A DNA stretch of 64,000 nucleotides from an uncultured Methanomethylovorans sp. (GTDB taxonomy: Archaea > Halobacteriota > Methanosarcinia > Methanosarcinales > Methanosarcinaceae), in contig NZ_OY782870.1 of NCBI RefSeq assembly GCF_963678545.1, positions 2,790,001-2,854,000 of the forward strand, in the 5' to 3' direction. Below, one piece after another: positions 56,365 to 64,000 of this stretch; position 1 is the stretch's first letter, and every line of letters begins with the position of its first letter. The notes below the pieces were generated by a model, which did no database searches, had not been told where the DNA came from, and saw nothing but the letters and a program-made list of their open reading frames with translations. The position numbers and the translations under genes are program-made.

Positions 56365-57870
56365 TTATCTTTTCTTCTGTTTTCTCACTCCCACATTCAG
56401 TAGAACCAGAAATACAATTGGTTCAACAATATTGAATCCTGGAATGGATTTTATCGTTTCATTTACAGCTCTAGAAACCAACGGATTTTTATCATCCAAT
56501 TGGATTCCACCCCCTCCACCTGTTTGGGAAGTAGATGTTGTTTCATTCGCAGATATAGATTTCAGATGTACGAAAGAAGCAACTTCTTTCCCTGAGACTA
56601 CTGTAACGCTTGTGCTGCCTGCATTATATCCGTATGCACTGGCTGTTACAGTATAGGTACCAGCAGCTGTTTCTATGGTGGCAACGCCATCATAATCAGT
56701 AGTTGCTATAATACCGTTTACTATTACAGTTGCACCAGGTATTACTGCATATGAAGAGGTATCAGTTACCTTCACTGTTACCTTACCGTTGGGAACAGAC
56801 TCTGGAGTCAGGGCTATAGTACTGGAACCTGTGGCTCCTGAAGCTACTGTAACACTTGTGCTGCCTGCATTATATCCGTATGCACTGGCTGTTACAGTAT
56901 AGGTACCAGCAGCTGTTTCTATGGTGGCAATGCCATCATAATCAGTAGTTGCCATTATGCCGTTTACTATTACAGTTGCTCCAGGTATTGCTGCATATGA
57001 ATAGATATCAGTTACCTTCACTGTTACCTTACTGTTGGGAACAGACTCTGGAGTCAGGGCTATGGTACTGGAACCTGTGCCTCCTGATCCTACTGTAACG
57101 CTTGTGCTGCCTGCATTATATCCGTATGCACTGGCTGTTACAGTATATGTACCAGCAGCCACTTCTATGGTGGCGGTACCATCATAACCAGTAGTTGCCA
57201 TTATGCCGTTTACTATTACAGTTGCTCCAGGTATCACTGCACGTGAATAGGTATCAGTTACTGTCACCGTTACCTTACTGTTGGGAACAGACTCCGGAGT
57301 CAAAAGTAAGCTACTGGAACTTATTCCTCCTGATCCTACTGTAACGCTTGTGCTGCCTACATTATATCCGTATGCACTGGCTGTTACAGTATATGTGCCG
57401 GCAGCCACTTCTATGGTGGCGGCACCATCATAACCAGTAGTTGCCATTATGCCGTTTACTATTACAGTTGCTCCAGGTATCACTGCACGTGAATAAATAT
57501 CAGTTACTGTCACCGTTACCTTACCGTTGGGAACAGATTCCGGTGTAAGGAGTAAATTAGCGGAATTTGTCACTCCAGGAGATACTGTAACGCTTGTGCT
57601 ACCTACTTTGTACCCATATGCACTGGCTGTTGCAGTATATGTGCCAGCAGCTGTTTCTATAGTGACGGAACCATCATAACCAGTAGTTGCTGTTATACCA
57701 TTTACCGTTACAGTTGCTCCAGGTATTACTGTATATGAATAGGCATCAGTTACTGTCACTGTAATCTTGCCATTGTCAGCAGCATTAGCTGACCAGATAG
57801 TAACCCCCAAAAAGACCAGTAATAGAAGCATACTGAATATATACTTAAAAGTCTTCGATCCTTTAGTCAT
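56365..57870 (-). CDS. surface protein with five Ig-like/PEGA-type repeats and PGF-CTERM-like tail
   Basis: 501 aa. Signal peptide (about 1-30, ending ANA). Five tandem repeats of 82 residues, each with KVTVTVTD-Y-AVIPGATVIVNG, TTGYDGxATIE and AGTYTVTASAYGYNAGSTSVTV, a carboxypeptidase-regulatory-like beta-sandwich. Then a Ser/Thr/Gly linker and the tail SIPGFNIVEPIVFLVLLNVG followed by KQKKR. That is PGF, a hydrophobic helix and basic residues, as in archaeosortase substrates. Likely a glycosylated envelope adhesin or spacer. No recognisable enzyme domain. Confidence 0.85.
   Translation of the reverse strand: MTKGSKTFKYIFSMLLLLVFLGVTIWSANAADNGKITVTVTDAYSYTVIPGATVTVNGITATTGYDGSVTIETAAGTYTATASAYGYKVGSTSVTVSPGVTNSANLLLTPESVPNGKVTVTVTDIYSRAVIPGATVIVNGIMATTGYDGAATIEVAAGTYTVTASAYGYNVGSTSVTVGSGGISSSSLLLTPESVPNSKVTVTVTDTYSRAVIPGATVIVNGIMATTGYDGTATIEVAAGTYTVTASAYGYNAGSTSVTVGSGGTGSSTIALTPESVPNSKVTVKVTDIYSYAAIPGATVIVNGIMATTDYDGIATIETAAGTYTVTASAYGYNAGSTSVTVASGATGSSTIALTPESVPNGKVTVKVTDTSSYAVIPGATVIVNGIIATTDYDGVATIETAAGTYTVTASAYGYNAGSTSVTVVSGKEVASFVHLKSISANETTSTSQTGGGGGIQLDDKNPLVSRAVNETIKSIPGFNIVEPIVFLVLLNVGVRKQKKR
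56560..57785. repeat. five 246-bp tandem repeats within the surface-protein gene
   Basis: The CGTATGCACTGGCTGTTACA landmark recurs at 56631, 56877, 57123, 57369 and (as CATATG) 57615, exactly 246 bp apart. The middle copies are nearly identical at DNA level, so recent duplication or conversion is likely. Copy number may vary between strains. Confidence 0.9.
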
Positions 57871-57996
57871 AATAATTCATTTCCCCCTTCTAAGAGCCTA
57901 TTTAAGAAGAGTCAAACTCTCAGTACCCAATTTTTAAATGGTTGTTAATACTATATCATTTTTCTCTCGGTAAAAAATCCAACGTGTGGGAGAAGG

Positions 57997-58140
57997 TCAC
58001 AGCTTATGATATGAGTCAGAAAAAGCACTGTCAGCTATGTAATAAACATCATCTGGAAAAGTTATGTTTTCCTTAAATCTCTTCATGGCTTTAATTATAC
58101 TCTTCTTGTCTGAAGTGTTTCCAGAATAAGCCTTTGCAAA
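57997..58140 (-). pseudogene. IS1634-type transposase remnant
   Basis: About 50 residues are recognisable: PLFAKAYSGNTSDKKSI, then FPDDVYYIADSAFSDS. These match the catalytic-core surroundings (second Asp) of IS1634-like transposases. Both ends are missing, and a stop lies soon after. It abuts the 5' end of the truncated cas1. Confidence 0.7.
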
Positions 58141-58865
58141 TAATGGGCGTTGAGGGTGGTGTTGCCTGGAAATACTGGAATGAGTTTTCAAAGGCTATTC
58201 CTGAGAAATATGATTTCTGTTCCAGGATAGACCAATACAGAAGGCCAGTAGCGGCGGGCGATATGGTCAATGTTATGCTCAATTATAGTTATGCTTTACT
58301 TGAAGCTGAGTGTTTGAGAGCCATTAATACAGTTGGTTTGGATGCTCATGTAGGTTTCTTACACGAAATGAATCCAAGTAAGAACAGTTTAGCCTATGAT
58401 CTTCAAGAGCCTTTCAGATTCCTTGTTGATCTTGCAGTAATCAGCCTTATTGAATCTAAGAAAATGGAAGATAAGGATTTTATCAGGACAGAAAGCTATT
58501 CCCTCAGGCTAAAACCTTCAGGTGCAAAGAAAGTAACTGAAGAGTTCCAGAATTGGATGAATAAGAAAGTTCCGTATCAGAAAAACTCAGTAACCTGGAA
58601 TTATGCTTTGTTATTGAAAACCAGAGAGCTAGTTCAATACCTTGTTGAGAAAAGGAAGGTTATTGATTTTAGTAAGCCTGAATTTACTATTGATAGACAG
58701 GATTCAGACGACATCAGACAGAAGATACTGTGTATTTCTTACACTGATTGGAAGAACATGGGATTCTCAAAAGGTACTTTGCATTATATGAAACAGAATG
58801 CTAAGGCAGATAAGCCATTTACTTTGAATGCTCATGTAAGGGAAAGGTTGGAGATGTGGGAGTAA
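58134..58865 (+). pseudogene. cas1: truncated cas1 (CRISPR integrase, C-terminal domain only)
   Basis: 243 codons matching the catalytic, all-helical half of Cas1: IMGVEGGVAWKYWNEF (metal Glu, residue 7), RRPVAAGDMVNVMLNYSYALLEAECLRAI, GLDAHVGFLHEMNP (His 77) and NSLAYDLQEPFRFLVDL (Asp 89, Glu 92). The N-terminal beta domain, needed for dimerisation, is gone, replaced by the transposase remnant. The frame is otherwise intact. No cas2, other cas gene or CRISPR array is visible in the window. The ATG at 58134 is fortuitous. Confidence 0.85.
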
Positions 58866-58896
58866 TGTTGGTTTGATGAGATTATAATAATTTAGA

Positions 58897-59172
58897 TCAG
58901 ACTTGTTCTGCCCACTTTAAAAAGAACATGAATCCCACAATAAGGAAAGCACCTAATGTACCCAAGCCAGCTAAGTAGACTATTATATCTAACCACCATG
59001 GAAGGGTGTTATCAATAATAATCGTTGGTAGTTCATTTAAAGCATTTTCATTTGGATTGTTTATTGAATTTTGAGTCCATAAGGTAGCTTTTAATAAAGG
59101 TGGAAATGTGAATATAAGGAATAAAACAAGAATAACTATACCTTTTGCTTTATCCATGTCTAAAGACACCAT
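58897..59172 (-). CDS. small membrane protein of unknown function
   Basis: 91 aa. Two membrane helices (about 10-27, GIVILVLFLIFTFPPLL; about 62-86, IIVYLAGLGTLGAFLIVGFMFFL) with a polar Asn-rich loop between. No family recognised. It lies between the cas1 fragment and the broken TIR gene, so it may belong to the same lost element. ATG 59157 is an alternative start. Confidence 0.55.
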   Translation of the reverse strand: MVSLDMDKAKGIVILVLFLIFTFPPLLKATLWTQNSINNPNENALNELPTIIIDNTLPWWLDIIVYLAGLGTLGAFLIVGFMFFLKWAEQV

Positions 59173-59355
59173 TTAATCATCTTATTTAAATTATATTCAG
59201 GATGAATTTAAATCTTATGCAAGATAGATAAAATATAAATTTGGAATGGCTAAAGATGTTAAAATTACACAGCGTTTTTGACTTCTAAGAAGAAAAAGCA
59301 AATAGTAAGTGCTTAATTTTAATACAATGGCTATGAAAAAATAAATGATGCGCTT

Positions 59356-60200
59356 TTACTCCCTTTTACCTAATTTCTCCAATATTAATTCTGCAAATTC
59401 GTTTGGATCGTATTCTGTTAGATCAATATAACCTATAGTATTCCTTAAGCCTTCTATTTCAGTATTATCAAAGCGTGCAGGCAAAATGTACTCTTCATTT
59501 TTCATGAAAGCTTTTGCAAATGCATTACGTCTTTCATGAGTAGTCCATAATTTCTTCTTATAGTTCTCTGATATGAACATGACACAGTAACGAGCATTTC
59601 CCCCATATACCTTAGCAAGATGTTCATATAGGTCTTTTCCCCATAATGTCGCAGTCTCATATTTATCATAAAATAGATTGACACCTCTTTCTCTTAAAAA
59701 ATCTGCAACTTTTTCTACATATACGCGGTCTTCTCCTGCAAAGGATAAAACTATATCATAGTTTACTTCATTTTTGTCATTCATAGATTTTATCTTATAG
59801 AGTGTTTTGCCATTAAAATCAATAGATACATCTAATCGAAGATTATCCACTCTTAGGAAATCATTAATTCCTGAAACCAATTCTTTTTGGGCCACATCGT
59901 TGGAAATCACATGGGGATGAACGCAATTTTCAACGAATAGAATGAACATTTCGTCTGGGCCCCCAATAAATTTAATCGCCGATCATAAAGTAGTTCAGGA
60001 AGAGTTAAATCTTCAAAATATACAATGTGTTGTTTTAGATCTCTCTCCATATTTGGATACCTATTATCTGTAGAAGGTAGAGACGAAAGATCCCAGATTC
60101 GATTCAAAAATTGGATAATTTCCATTTCTCCATGAAAAGGGTTACCTCTCATAAGTAAATAGTCAATTATATTTTGTTTTGTTGATCTCGATACTTTCAT
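59356..60200 (-). pseudogene. AbiJ_N-like/TIR defence gene broken by one frameshift
   Basis: Upstream frame (60200 to about 59960): NPFHGEMEIIQFLNRIWDLSSLPSTDNRYPNMERD and LPELLYDRR, the AbiJ N-terminal domain pattern. The next frame resumes IKFIGGPDEMFILFVENCVHP and carries the TIR domain: YDIVLSFAGEDRVYV, FYDKYETATLWGKDLYEHLAKVYG (candidate catalytic Glu) and RYCVMFISENYKKKLWTTHER. The frames join if one base is restored near 59970. AbiJ_N-TIR proteins are abortive-infection or NAD-depleting candidates. The rest of the gene is undamaged, so the loss is recent or a sequencing error. Confidence 0.8.
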
Positions 60201-60222
60201 GTTTTTAACTGAACAATATATG

Positions 60223-60230
60223 TATATAAA
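60223..60230 (-). promoter_or_regulatory. TATA box of the AbiJ-TIR gene
   Basis: TTTATATA on the minus strand, centred about 26 bp before the ATG at 60200, so the mRNA is probably leaderless. Confidence 0.55.
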
Positions 60231-60320
60231 TTTTATTTAATTTCAAATTTGCAATTTTCTCTCTTGTCTTTTTAAGTGAATATTATACAAAAAACGATAC
60301 ATTATTTCTGGCTTGCCAAA

Positions 60321-60441
60321 TTTTGAAAAAAGAGCGGTTGTACTTTCTTCATACACTAGCGTACAAAAAATCGAGTTTACTTTTTTGAAAAAGAACGGTT
60401 GTGTACCACCTTCACACTAGCGTACAAAAAAATCGAGTTAA
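60321..60441. repeat. two tandem imperfect 60-bp direct repeats
   Basis: TTTTGAAAAAAGAGCGGTTG ... ACACTAGCGTACAAAAAATC (60321-60380) recurs as TTTTTTGAAAAAGAACGGTT ... CACACTAGCGTACAAAAAAA (60381-60441). Only two units and no spacer pattern, so not CRISPR. It sits between the broken defence gene and tRNA-Leu. Confidence 0.75.
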
Positions 60442-60565
60442 CTATATCCCCAACTTTCTTTGCGAGGGATGAGATTCGAACCATAAAAAACTAAATTTTT
60501 GAAGAGTGGCATTTTTGAAGCTTAACTATATCCCAAAATTCACATGCGGGGGGTGGGATTCGAAC
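60439..60565. repeat. imperfect duplication of the tRNA-Leu 3' end (att-like)
   Basis: TTAACTATATCCC then TGCGAGGGATGAGATTCGAACC (60439-60482, unit split here at 60461) resembles TTAACTATATCCC then the 3' end of tRNA-Leu (60522-60565), which reads TGCGGGGGGTGGGATTCGAACC. Duplicated tRNA 3' ends mark integration sites of archaeal proviruses and plasmids. The upstream copy has drifted and is not a functional tRNA. Confidence 0.55.
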
Positions 60566-60629
60566 CCACGAATTCCTACGAAACAGGGTCCTAAGCCCTG
60601 CGCCTTTGACCTGGCTGGGCAACCCCCGC
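60545..60629 (-). tRNA. tRNA-Leu (TAG)
   Basis: 85 nt with a long variable arm. Acceptor GCGGGGG with CCCCCGC and discriminator A; anticodon stem CAGGG/CCCTG with loop CTTAGGA, hence anticodon UAG; variable arm TTTCGTAGGAATTC; T-arm GTGGG-TTCGAAT-CCCAC. No encoded CCA. Its 3' end lies next to the att-like repeat. Confidence 0.95.
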
Positions 60630-60710
60630 ACAAAAAGAACAAGTTGTAAATAGAGACTTCACATATTAATATTGCGGAATCGGATCAATTTCAAGTCGTT
60701 TTGTAGCAGA

Positions 60711-62072
60711 TTACTTACAGCTACACATCTGATTCTCCCCTCGTAACTCCTTTAGTTCTTCGGCAAGCATCACCATCACTATGAAGAACATCACGTAATC
60801 GGCTACCGGAGTAGCAAACCATACGCCTTTGAGCCCGAATATCATGGGCAATGTGAACAAAAGCGGTAGCAGGAATACAAAGATCTTACCCAGGTGGATG
60901 AAAAGAGCAGACCTGACCCGGTTTATGGACTGGTAGTATGTGGCGTTCACAACCACAACGCCCTGTACAAGCAAAGAAAGCACGAATATCCTCATGCCAT
61001 TGACAGTAACCCCAAGGAGAAGAGGATCACCAGGGGTGAAAAACTGCACCACCTTTTCAGGGAACAGGAAGAAGATCAGAAATCCAAAAGCACCCACAAC
61101 AACACATGTTATCATAGCAAATTTCAGAGTCCTGCACACCCTGTCATACAGACCAGCACCGTAATTGAATCCTATAATCGGCTGCACCCCCATAGCTATC
61201 CCCTCGAACAGCATGTAGAATATGGAGAAAGAATAACCTATGATACCGTAAGCCGATACATCCGCATCCGAACCATATTTCAAAAGCACGAAATTGTGTG
61301 CAAAAAACAGCACAGATACCGATAACTGCATTGCAAAGGAAGGTAGCCCGCTTTCCAATATCTTCTGCACGGTTCGCGGTTCAAACCTGAAATTCCCAAG
61401 GCTCATTTTCAGACCTGCTTTGCTGCTGAAGAAATGCAACGTCAAACGAACCGCACTCAGAGCGAATGCAATTACCGTTGCAATGGCTGCCCCGGACACG
61501 CCCATACCCATTTTCATGACAAAGACATAGTCAAGGACCAGATTGGTCAATACGGAAACCACCATGATGTTCATAGCGATCGTAGGATAACCGTCGTTCC
61601 TCACAAGTGGGTCAAGAGTCATGGTAAGTAAGAAGAACACAGAGCCTATGAATACCACACTTATGTAATCATTTGCCATACCCTGTACAACTACAGGCGC
61701 ATCGAACAAACTTAAAAGTGAGTCACCAAATGCAAGACCCACTATTGTGATTACAGCAGCTACAACGAACAAAAGGGGGAAAACATTGGCTACTATCTTC
61801 CTAGCTTTATCCTTGTTCGATCTGCCAAGCTCAAGAGCCACAAGACTGGAAGAGCCCATACCTATCATTACAGCTACAGCAACAATTAACATCACTGCAG
61901 GAAAAGCCAGAGTAACAGCTGCAAGCCCCTGGCTGCCCACACCATTACCTATGAAATACCCATCAATTATGGTTTGTACACCAGCCACTACAATACCCAT
62001 AGTCGCCGGGAAAACAAACCTCCTGAAGAGCTTACCGATGCTTTCAGAACGCAGTTGATCCTCAATTACCAT
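60711..62072 (-). CDS. MATE-family efflux transporter
   Basis: 453 aa, twelve membrane helices. MATE marks: QTIIDGYFIGNGVGSQGLAAVTLAFP in helix 1-2, ALELGRSNKDKARKIVANVFPL, and in the second half GIAMGVQPIIGFNYGAGLYDRV. Exports drugs or cationic metabolites with Na+ or H+ antiport. ATG 62072 is preferred (MVIEDQLRS); ATG 62084 is 4 codons upstream. It is next to a second MATE gene but separated by 250 bp and a terminator, so a separate unit. Confidence 0.9.
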   Translation of the reverse strand: MVIEDQLRSESIGKLFRRFVFPATMGIVVAGVQTIIDGYFIGNGVGSQGLAAVTLAFPAVMLIVAVAVMIGMGSSSLVALELGRSNKDKARKIVANVFPLLFVVAAVITIVGLAFGDSLLSLFDAPVVVQGMANDYISVVFIGSVFFLLTMTLDPLVRNDGYPTIAMNIMVVSVLTNLVLDYVFVMKMGMGVSGAAIATVIAFALSAVRLTLHFFSSKAGLKMSLGNFRFEPRTVQKILESGLPSFAMQLSVSVLFFAHNFVLLKYGSDADVSAYGIIGYSFSIFYMLFEGIAMGVQPIIGFNYGAGLYDRVCRTLKFAMITCVVVGAFGFLIFFLFPEKVVQFFTPGDPLLLGVTVNGMRIFVLSLLVQGVVVVNATYYQSINRVRSALFIHLGKIFVFLLPLLFTLPMIFGLKGVWFATPVADYVMFFIVMVMLAEELKELRGENQMCSCK

Positions 62073-62277
62073 TTCTATCCACATCGAGGTTTGCAGTGAT
62101 TTTCTGGCACAGTGCCATAAAAAACTTTAATTTCTGAAAATTGATTATTCCAATGGGTGTCATATAAGCTCTTCATTAAGTAGTGATTTGAAATTTAGAA
62201 AGCTTGAAAAAGCCCTACTTATATTAATATTTTCCCATTGAATGTAGTCTAAATGATCTTGCATTGAAGCAAGAGAT

Positions 62278-62325
62278 AAAAAAGAGGATGATATATAGTG
62301 GGAAATTCTGGCCCCATATCATCCT
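62278..62325 (-). terminator. hairpin plus T6 after the MarR-MATE operon
   Basis: On the minus strand AGGATGATAT (62325-62316) and ATATCATCCT (62294-62285) are perfect 10-bp arms, followed by six T (62283-62278). The stem overlaps the stop codon of the MATE gene. Confidence 0.75.
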
Positions 62326-63563
62326 ATGGACTTTTTACTCTTCTCGAATACCCTATATGCCCTGAAAAGCATAAACCCAGAGAGCATAAATGCCAGTAGG
62401 TCCGACACAGGAAAAGCTGCCCAAGCCCCATTAAGGCCATAAAAACGGGGAAGCAGCACAACCGCGGGAATAAGGAACAGTAGTTGCCTGCTAATAGAAA
62501 GAATAAAAGCGGGTTTTGCCCTTCCTAATGCCTGGAAGAAGATCGATGCAACTACGTTCAAACCTATCAAAGGCGTTCCCAGAGCCATTTTTACAGCTTC
62601 TACTATTCTATCATACTTCTTTCCCCCGTAGTTAAACCCTACAATCGGTTGTAATCCAAAGCCCATACCCAGAAGAGGCAGGAAAATGAAGGAATTAATC
62701 TTCATTACTACACCCAAAACAGCAATTGCAACGTCTCCTCCAAAAATTGCGAGGATGTTATACACTACGATCATCATCAAACTGTTTGAACATCCCATTA
62801 TAAAAGAACCAGTACCAATGGCCCCAATTTCCTTGATGATTTCAGGATATGGTTTTAAATTTTGTGATTTGAAATGAATAGCTCCTTTTCCTTTAAGATA
62901 ATATAGCAGGAGCCAGATCGAAACTACGGCTTGTGACAGTACGGTTGCAATTGCAGCTCCTTCGACGCCCATCCCATAACCAAACATGAAAATGGGATCA
63001 AGCAATATATTGAGACCGCCTCCTACAAGCATAGCATTCATTGCAAGACGAGAGTTTCCTTCAGATCTGATTATATTCTGAACAGCCACTCCGAAAACGG
63101 AGAAAATACCGCCTAAAATAATATACTTCAAGTAATCTCTGGCATAAGGCAGAACTCCAGCAGTTGCTCCGAATACCTTTAAAATGGGTTCAAGGTAAAG
63201 AAGACAAGGGACGGCTATAAGCACACTCAAAAGTAAACTAAGGGAAAAAACATTTCCCAGAACTCTTTCAGCTTTTTCATTATTTCGTGCTCCAAGAGCC
63301 CGCGAGATTATGGAAGATCCCCCTGTCCCGAGAACAATTCCAAATGCCATTATAATCATCTGGACTGGAAAAGCTATGCAGAGTCCACCTATGGCCTGGA
63401 CACTATTTGTTCCATACGCCAGTCCCACGAAAAACGTATCCACTACATTATAAAGAGCCTGTACCAACATTCCAATGATAATGGGAGTTGAAAACTTAAA
63501 CAGGAGCTTTCTTACATTATCTTTACCAAGAAAATCACTTTTTTCACCCATTTTTTCATCCAT
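62319..63563 (-). CDS. MATE-family efflux transporter (second)
   Basis: 414 aa. VVDTFFVGLAYGTNSVQAIGGLCIAFP, GTGGSSIISRALGARNNEKAERVLGNVF, and in the second half GMGFGLQPIVGFNYGGKKYDRIVEAVK. Shorter than the usual 440-460 aa: the stretch after AVKMALGTPLIGLNVVASIFFQALG suggests that one helix pair of the second half is missing, so transport may be impaired. It follows the MarR gene by 13 bp, so the regulator probably controls it. Confidence 0.85.
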   Translation of the reverse strand: MDEKMGEKSDFLGKDNVRKLLFKFSTPIIIGMLVQALYNVVDTFFVGLAYGTNSVQAIGGLCIAFPVQMIIMAFGIVLGTGGSSIISRALGARNNEKAERVLGNVFSLSLLLSVLIAVPCLLYLEPILKVFGATAGVLPYARDYLKYIILGGIFSVFGVAVQNIIRSEGNSRLAMNAMLVGGGLNILLDPIFMFGYGMGVEGAAIATVLSQAVVSIWLLLYYLKGKGAIHFKSQNLKPYPEIIKEIGAIGTGSFIMGCSNSLMMIVVYNILAIFGGDVAIAVLGVVMKINSFIFLPLLGMGFGLQPIVGFNYGGKKYDRIVEAVKMALGTPLIGLNVVASIFFQALGRAKPAFILSISRQLLFLIPAVVLLPRFYGLNGAWAAFPVSDLLAFMLSGFMLFRAYRVFEKSKKSIG

Positions 63564-63576
63564 GCCGTTTTTTATT

Positions 63577-64000
63577 TCATCTCATCCCATTCGCTTTATC
63601 AGATGGAGGCTCAAACCCAGGCTCAAAAAGTTTAACCGCAGCTTTATGGATGAGGAGCTTAAAAATTTCTTTTTCCTCAAAGATAAAATCCGAAAAAAGA
63701 AAATCTATCAAAGTGGCTTGTTTTTTAAAAATTATATCTCTCATTCCCTTACCTTTTTCAGTAAGATAAACCTTGTAAGCCCGAAGGTCATTTTCGTCCC
63801 TTTGCCTGTAAACATAGCCTTCTTTTTCAAGATCCTGGATAGATCTGGCACTTGTTGCTTTACTCACTTTGAGGCGTTTTGCAATGGCCTCTTGGGATAC
63901 ACCATCGTAGTGATACAAAAATAGTAAAAACTCAAATTGTCCGCTGCCGATATGATAAGCTTCGAGTTCTTTTGCCATATAGGCTAAATTGTTCCGCTGG
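63577..64000 (-). CDS. MarR-family regulator, 5' end beyond window
   Basis: Winged helix YDGVSQEAIAKRLKVSKATSARSIQDLEKEGYVYRQRDENDLRAYKVYLTEKG. An ATG at 63978 exists, but the frame stays open to the window edge and the upstream codons read RNNLAY before MAKELEAYHIGSGQF, matching the usual MarR first helix. The true start is therefore outside. It probably regulates the downstream MATE gene in the same operon. Confidence 0.85.
   Translation of the reverse strand, partial: QRNNLAYMAKELEAYHIGSGQFEFLLFLYHYDGVSQEAIAKRLKVSKATSARSIQDLEKEGYVYRQRDENDLRAYKVYLTEKGKGMRDIIFKKQATLIDFLFSDFIFEEKEIFKLLIHKAAVKLFEPGFEPPSDKANGMR

Noticed and set aside
60321..60441. Direct repeats near a cas1 fragment taken as a CRISPR array
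   Set aside because: Only two units, adjacent with no unique spacers, repeat length about 60 bp and AT-rich homopolymers. Does not fit an array.

Overview
The window comes from a methanogenic archaeon of the Methanosarcinales type. The evidence is archaeal DNA topoisomerase VI (both subunits), replication factor C large subunit, class I HMG-CoA reductase for isoprenoid lipids, the methanogen-specific MtxX/methanogenesis marker 4 family, an archaeal-type thymidylate synthase, PGF-pre-PGF surface proteins and a disaggregatase-like DNRLRE surface protein. Many genes have an upstream TATA-like box. Several look leaderless, while others have Shine-Dalgarno sites. Which genus it is cannot be settled from the sequence alone.

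Layout. 0.1-4.7 kb: HMG-CoA reductase, an aconitase-family dehydratase with a small His-rich protein, a complete IS element and a winged-helix regulator. 4.9-9.4 kb: tRNA-Ile, tRNA-Ala, a 34-residue Cys/His peptide, a large PGF-pre-PGF surface protein and a decayed PAP2 gene. 9.5-18.4 kb: FKBP lipoprotein, OB-fold protein, sugar nucleotidyltransferase, flippase-like membrane protein, radical SAM enzyme, dihydroxy-acid dehydratase, IS5-type element copy 1 and a UbiA prenyltransferase. 18.7-24.8 kb: a small phosphorelay module (Hpt, then receiver plus degenerate HisKA, then a zinc protein), a repeat-bearing ribbon-helix-helix protein, thymidylate synthase, MtxX and RfcL. 24.8-26.7 kb: duplicated hairpin/TATA cassettes, and an unknown gene broken by IS5-type copy 2. 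26.8-39.8 kb: Lrp-like ligand-binding domain, Top6B/Top6A, MscS channel, CutA, GNAT, CNNM/CBS protein, MarR, KimA-like and Kup potassium transporters, threonine synthase. 40-53 kb: secreted subtilase with PGF-pre-PGF domain, UbiB-like kinase, LysE, symporter with a tiny accessory subunit, HD hydrolase, SIMPL protein, disaggregatase-like protein. 54-64 kb: HEAT and DUF3795 proteins, a 1000-bp IS, a five-repeat surface protein, then a decayed defence or mobile region, followed by two MATE exporters and a MarR gene cut by the window edge.

How the genes work together. Mechanosensitive release (MscS) and two unrelated potassium importers lie within a few kb and look like osmotic or potassium homeostasis functions. 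Three large secreted proteins share anchor designs (PGF-pre-PGF or PGF-CTERM-like) and belong to the cell envelope. The last 7 kb holds a Cas1 fragment joined to a transposase remnant, an AbiJ_N-like-TIR gene broken by one frameshift, and an imperfect copy of a tRNA-Leu 3' end. It reads as the ruin of an integrated defence island.

I did not find a complete new system. The best candidates for something undescribed are the paired hairpin/TATA cassettes at 24.9-25.2 kb, the 34-aa CSCSC peptide, the ribbon-helix-helix protein with 30-residue repeats, and the Hpt/receiver/pseudo-HisKA/zinc-protein cluster. The window also has an unusually consistent set of bacterial-style hairpin plus T-tract sites after genes.
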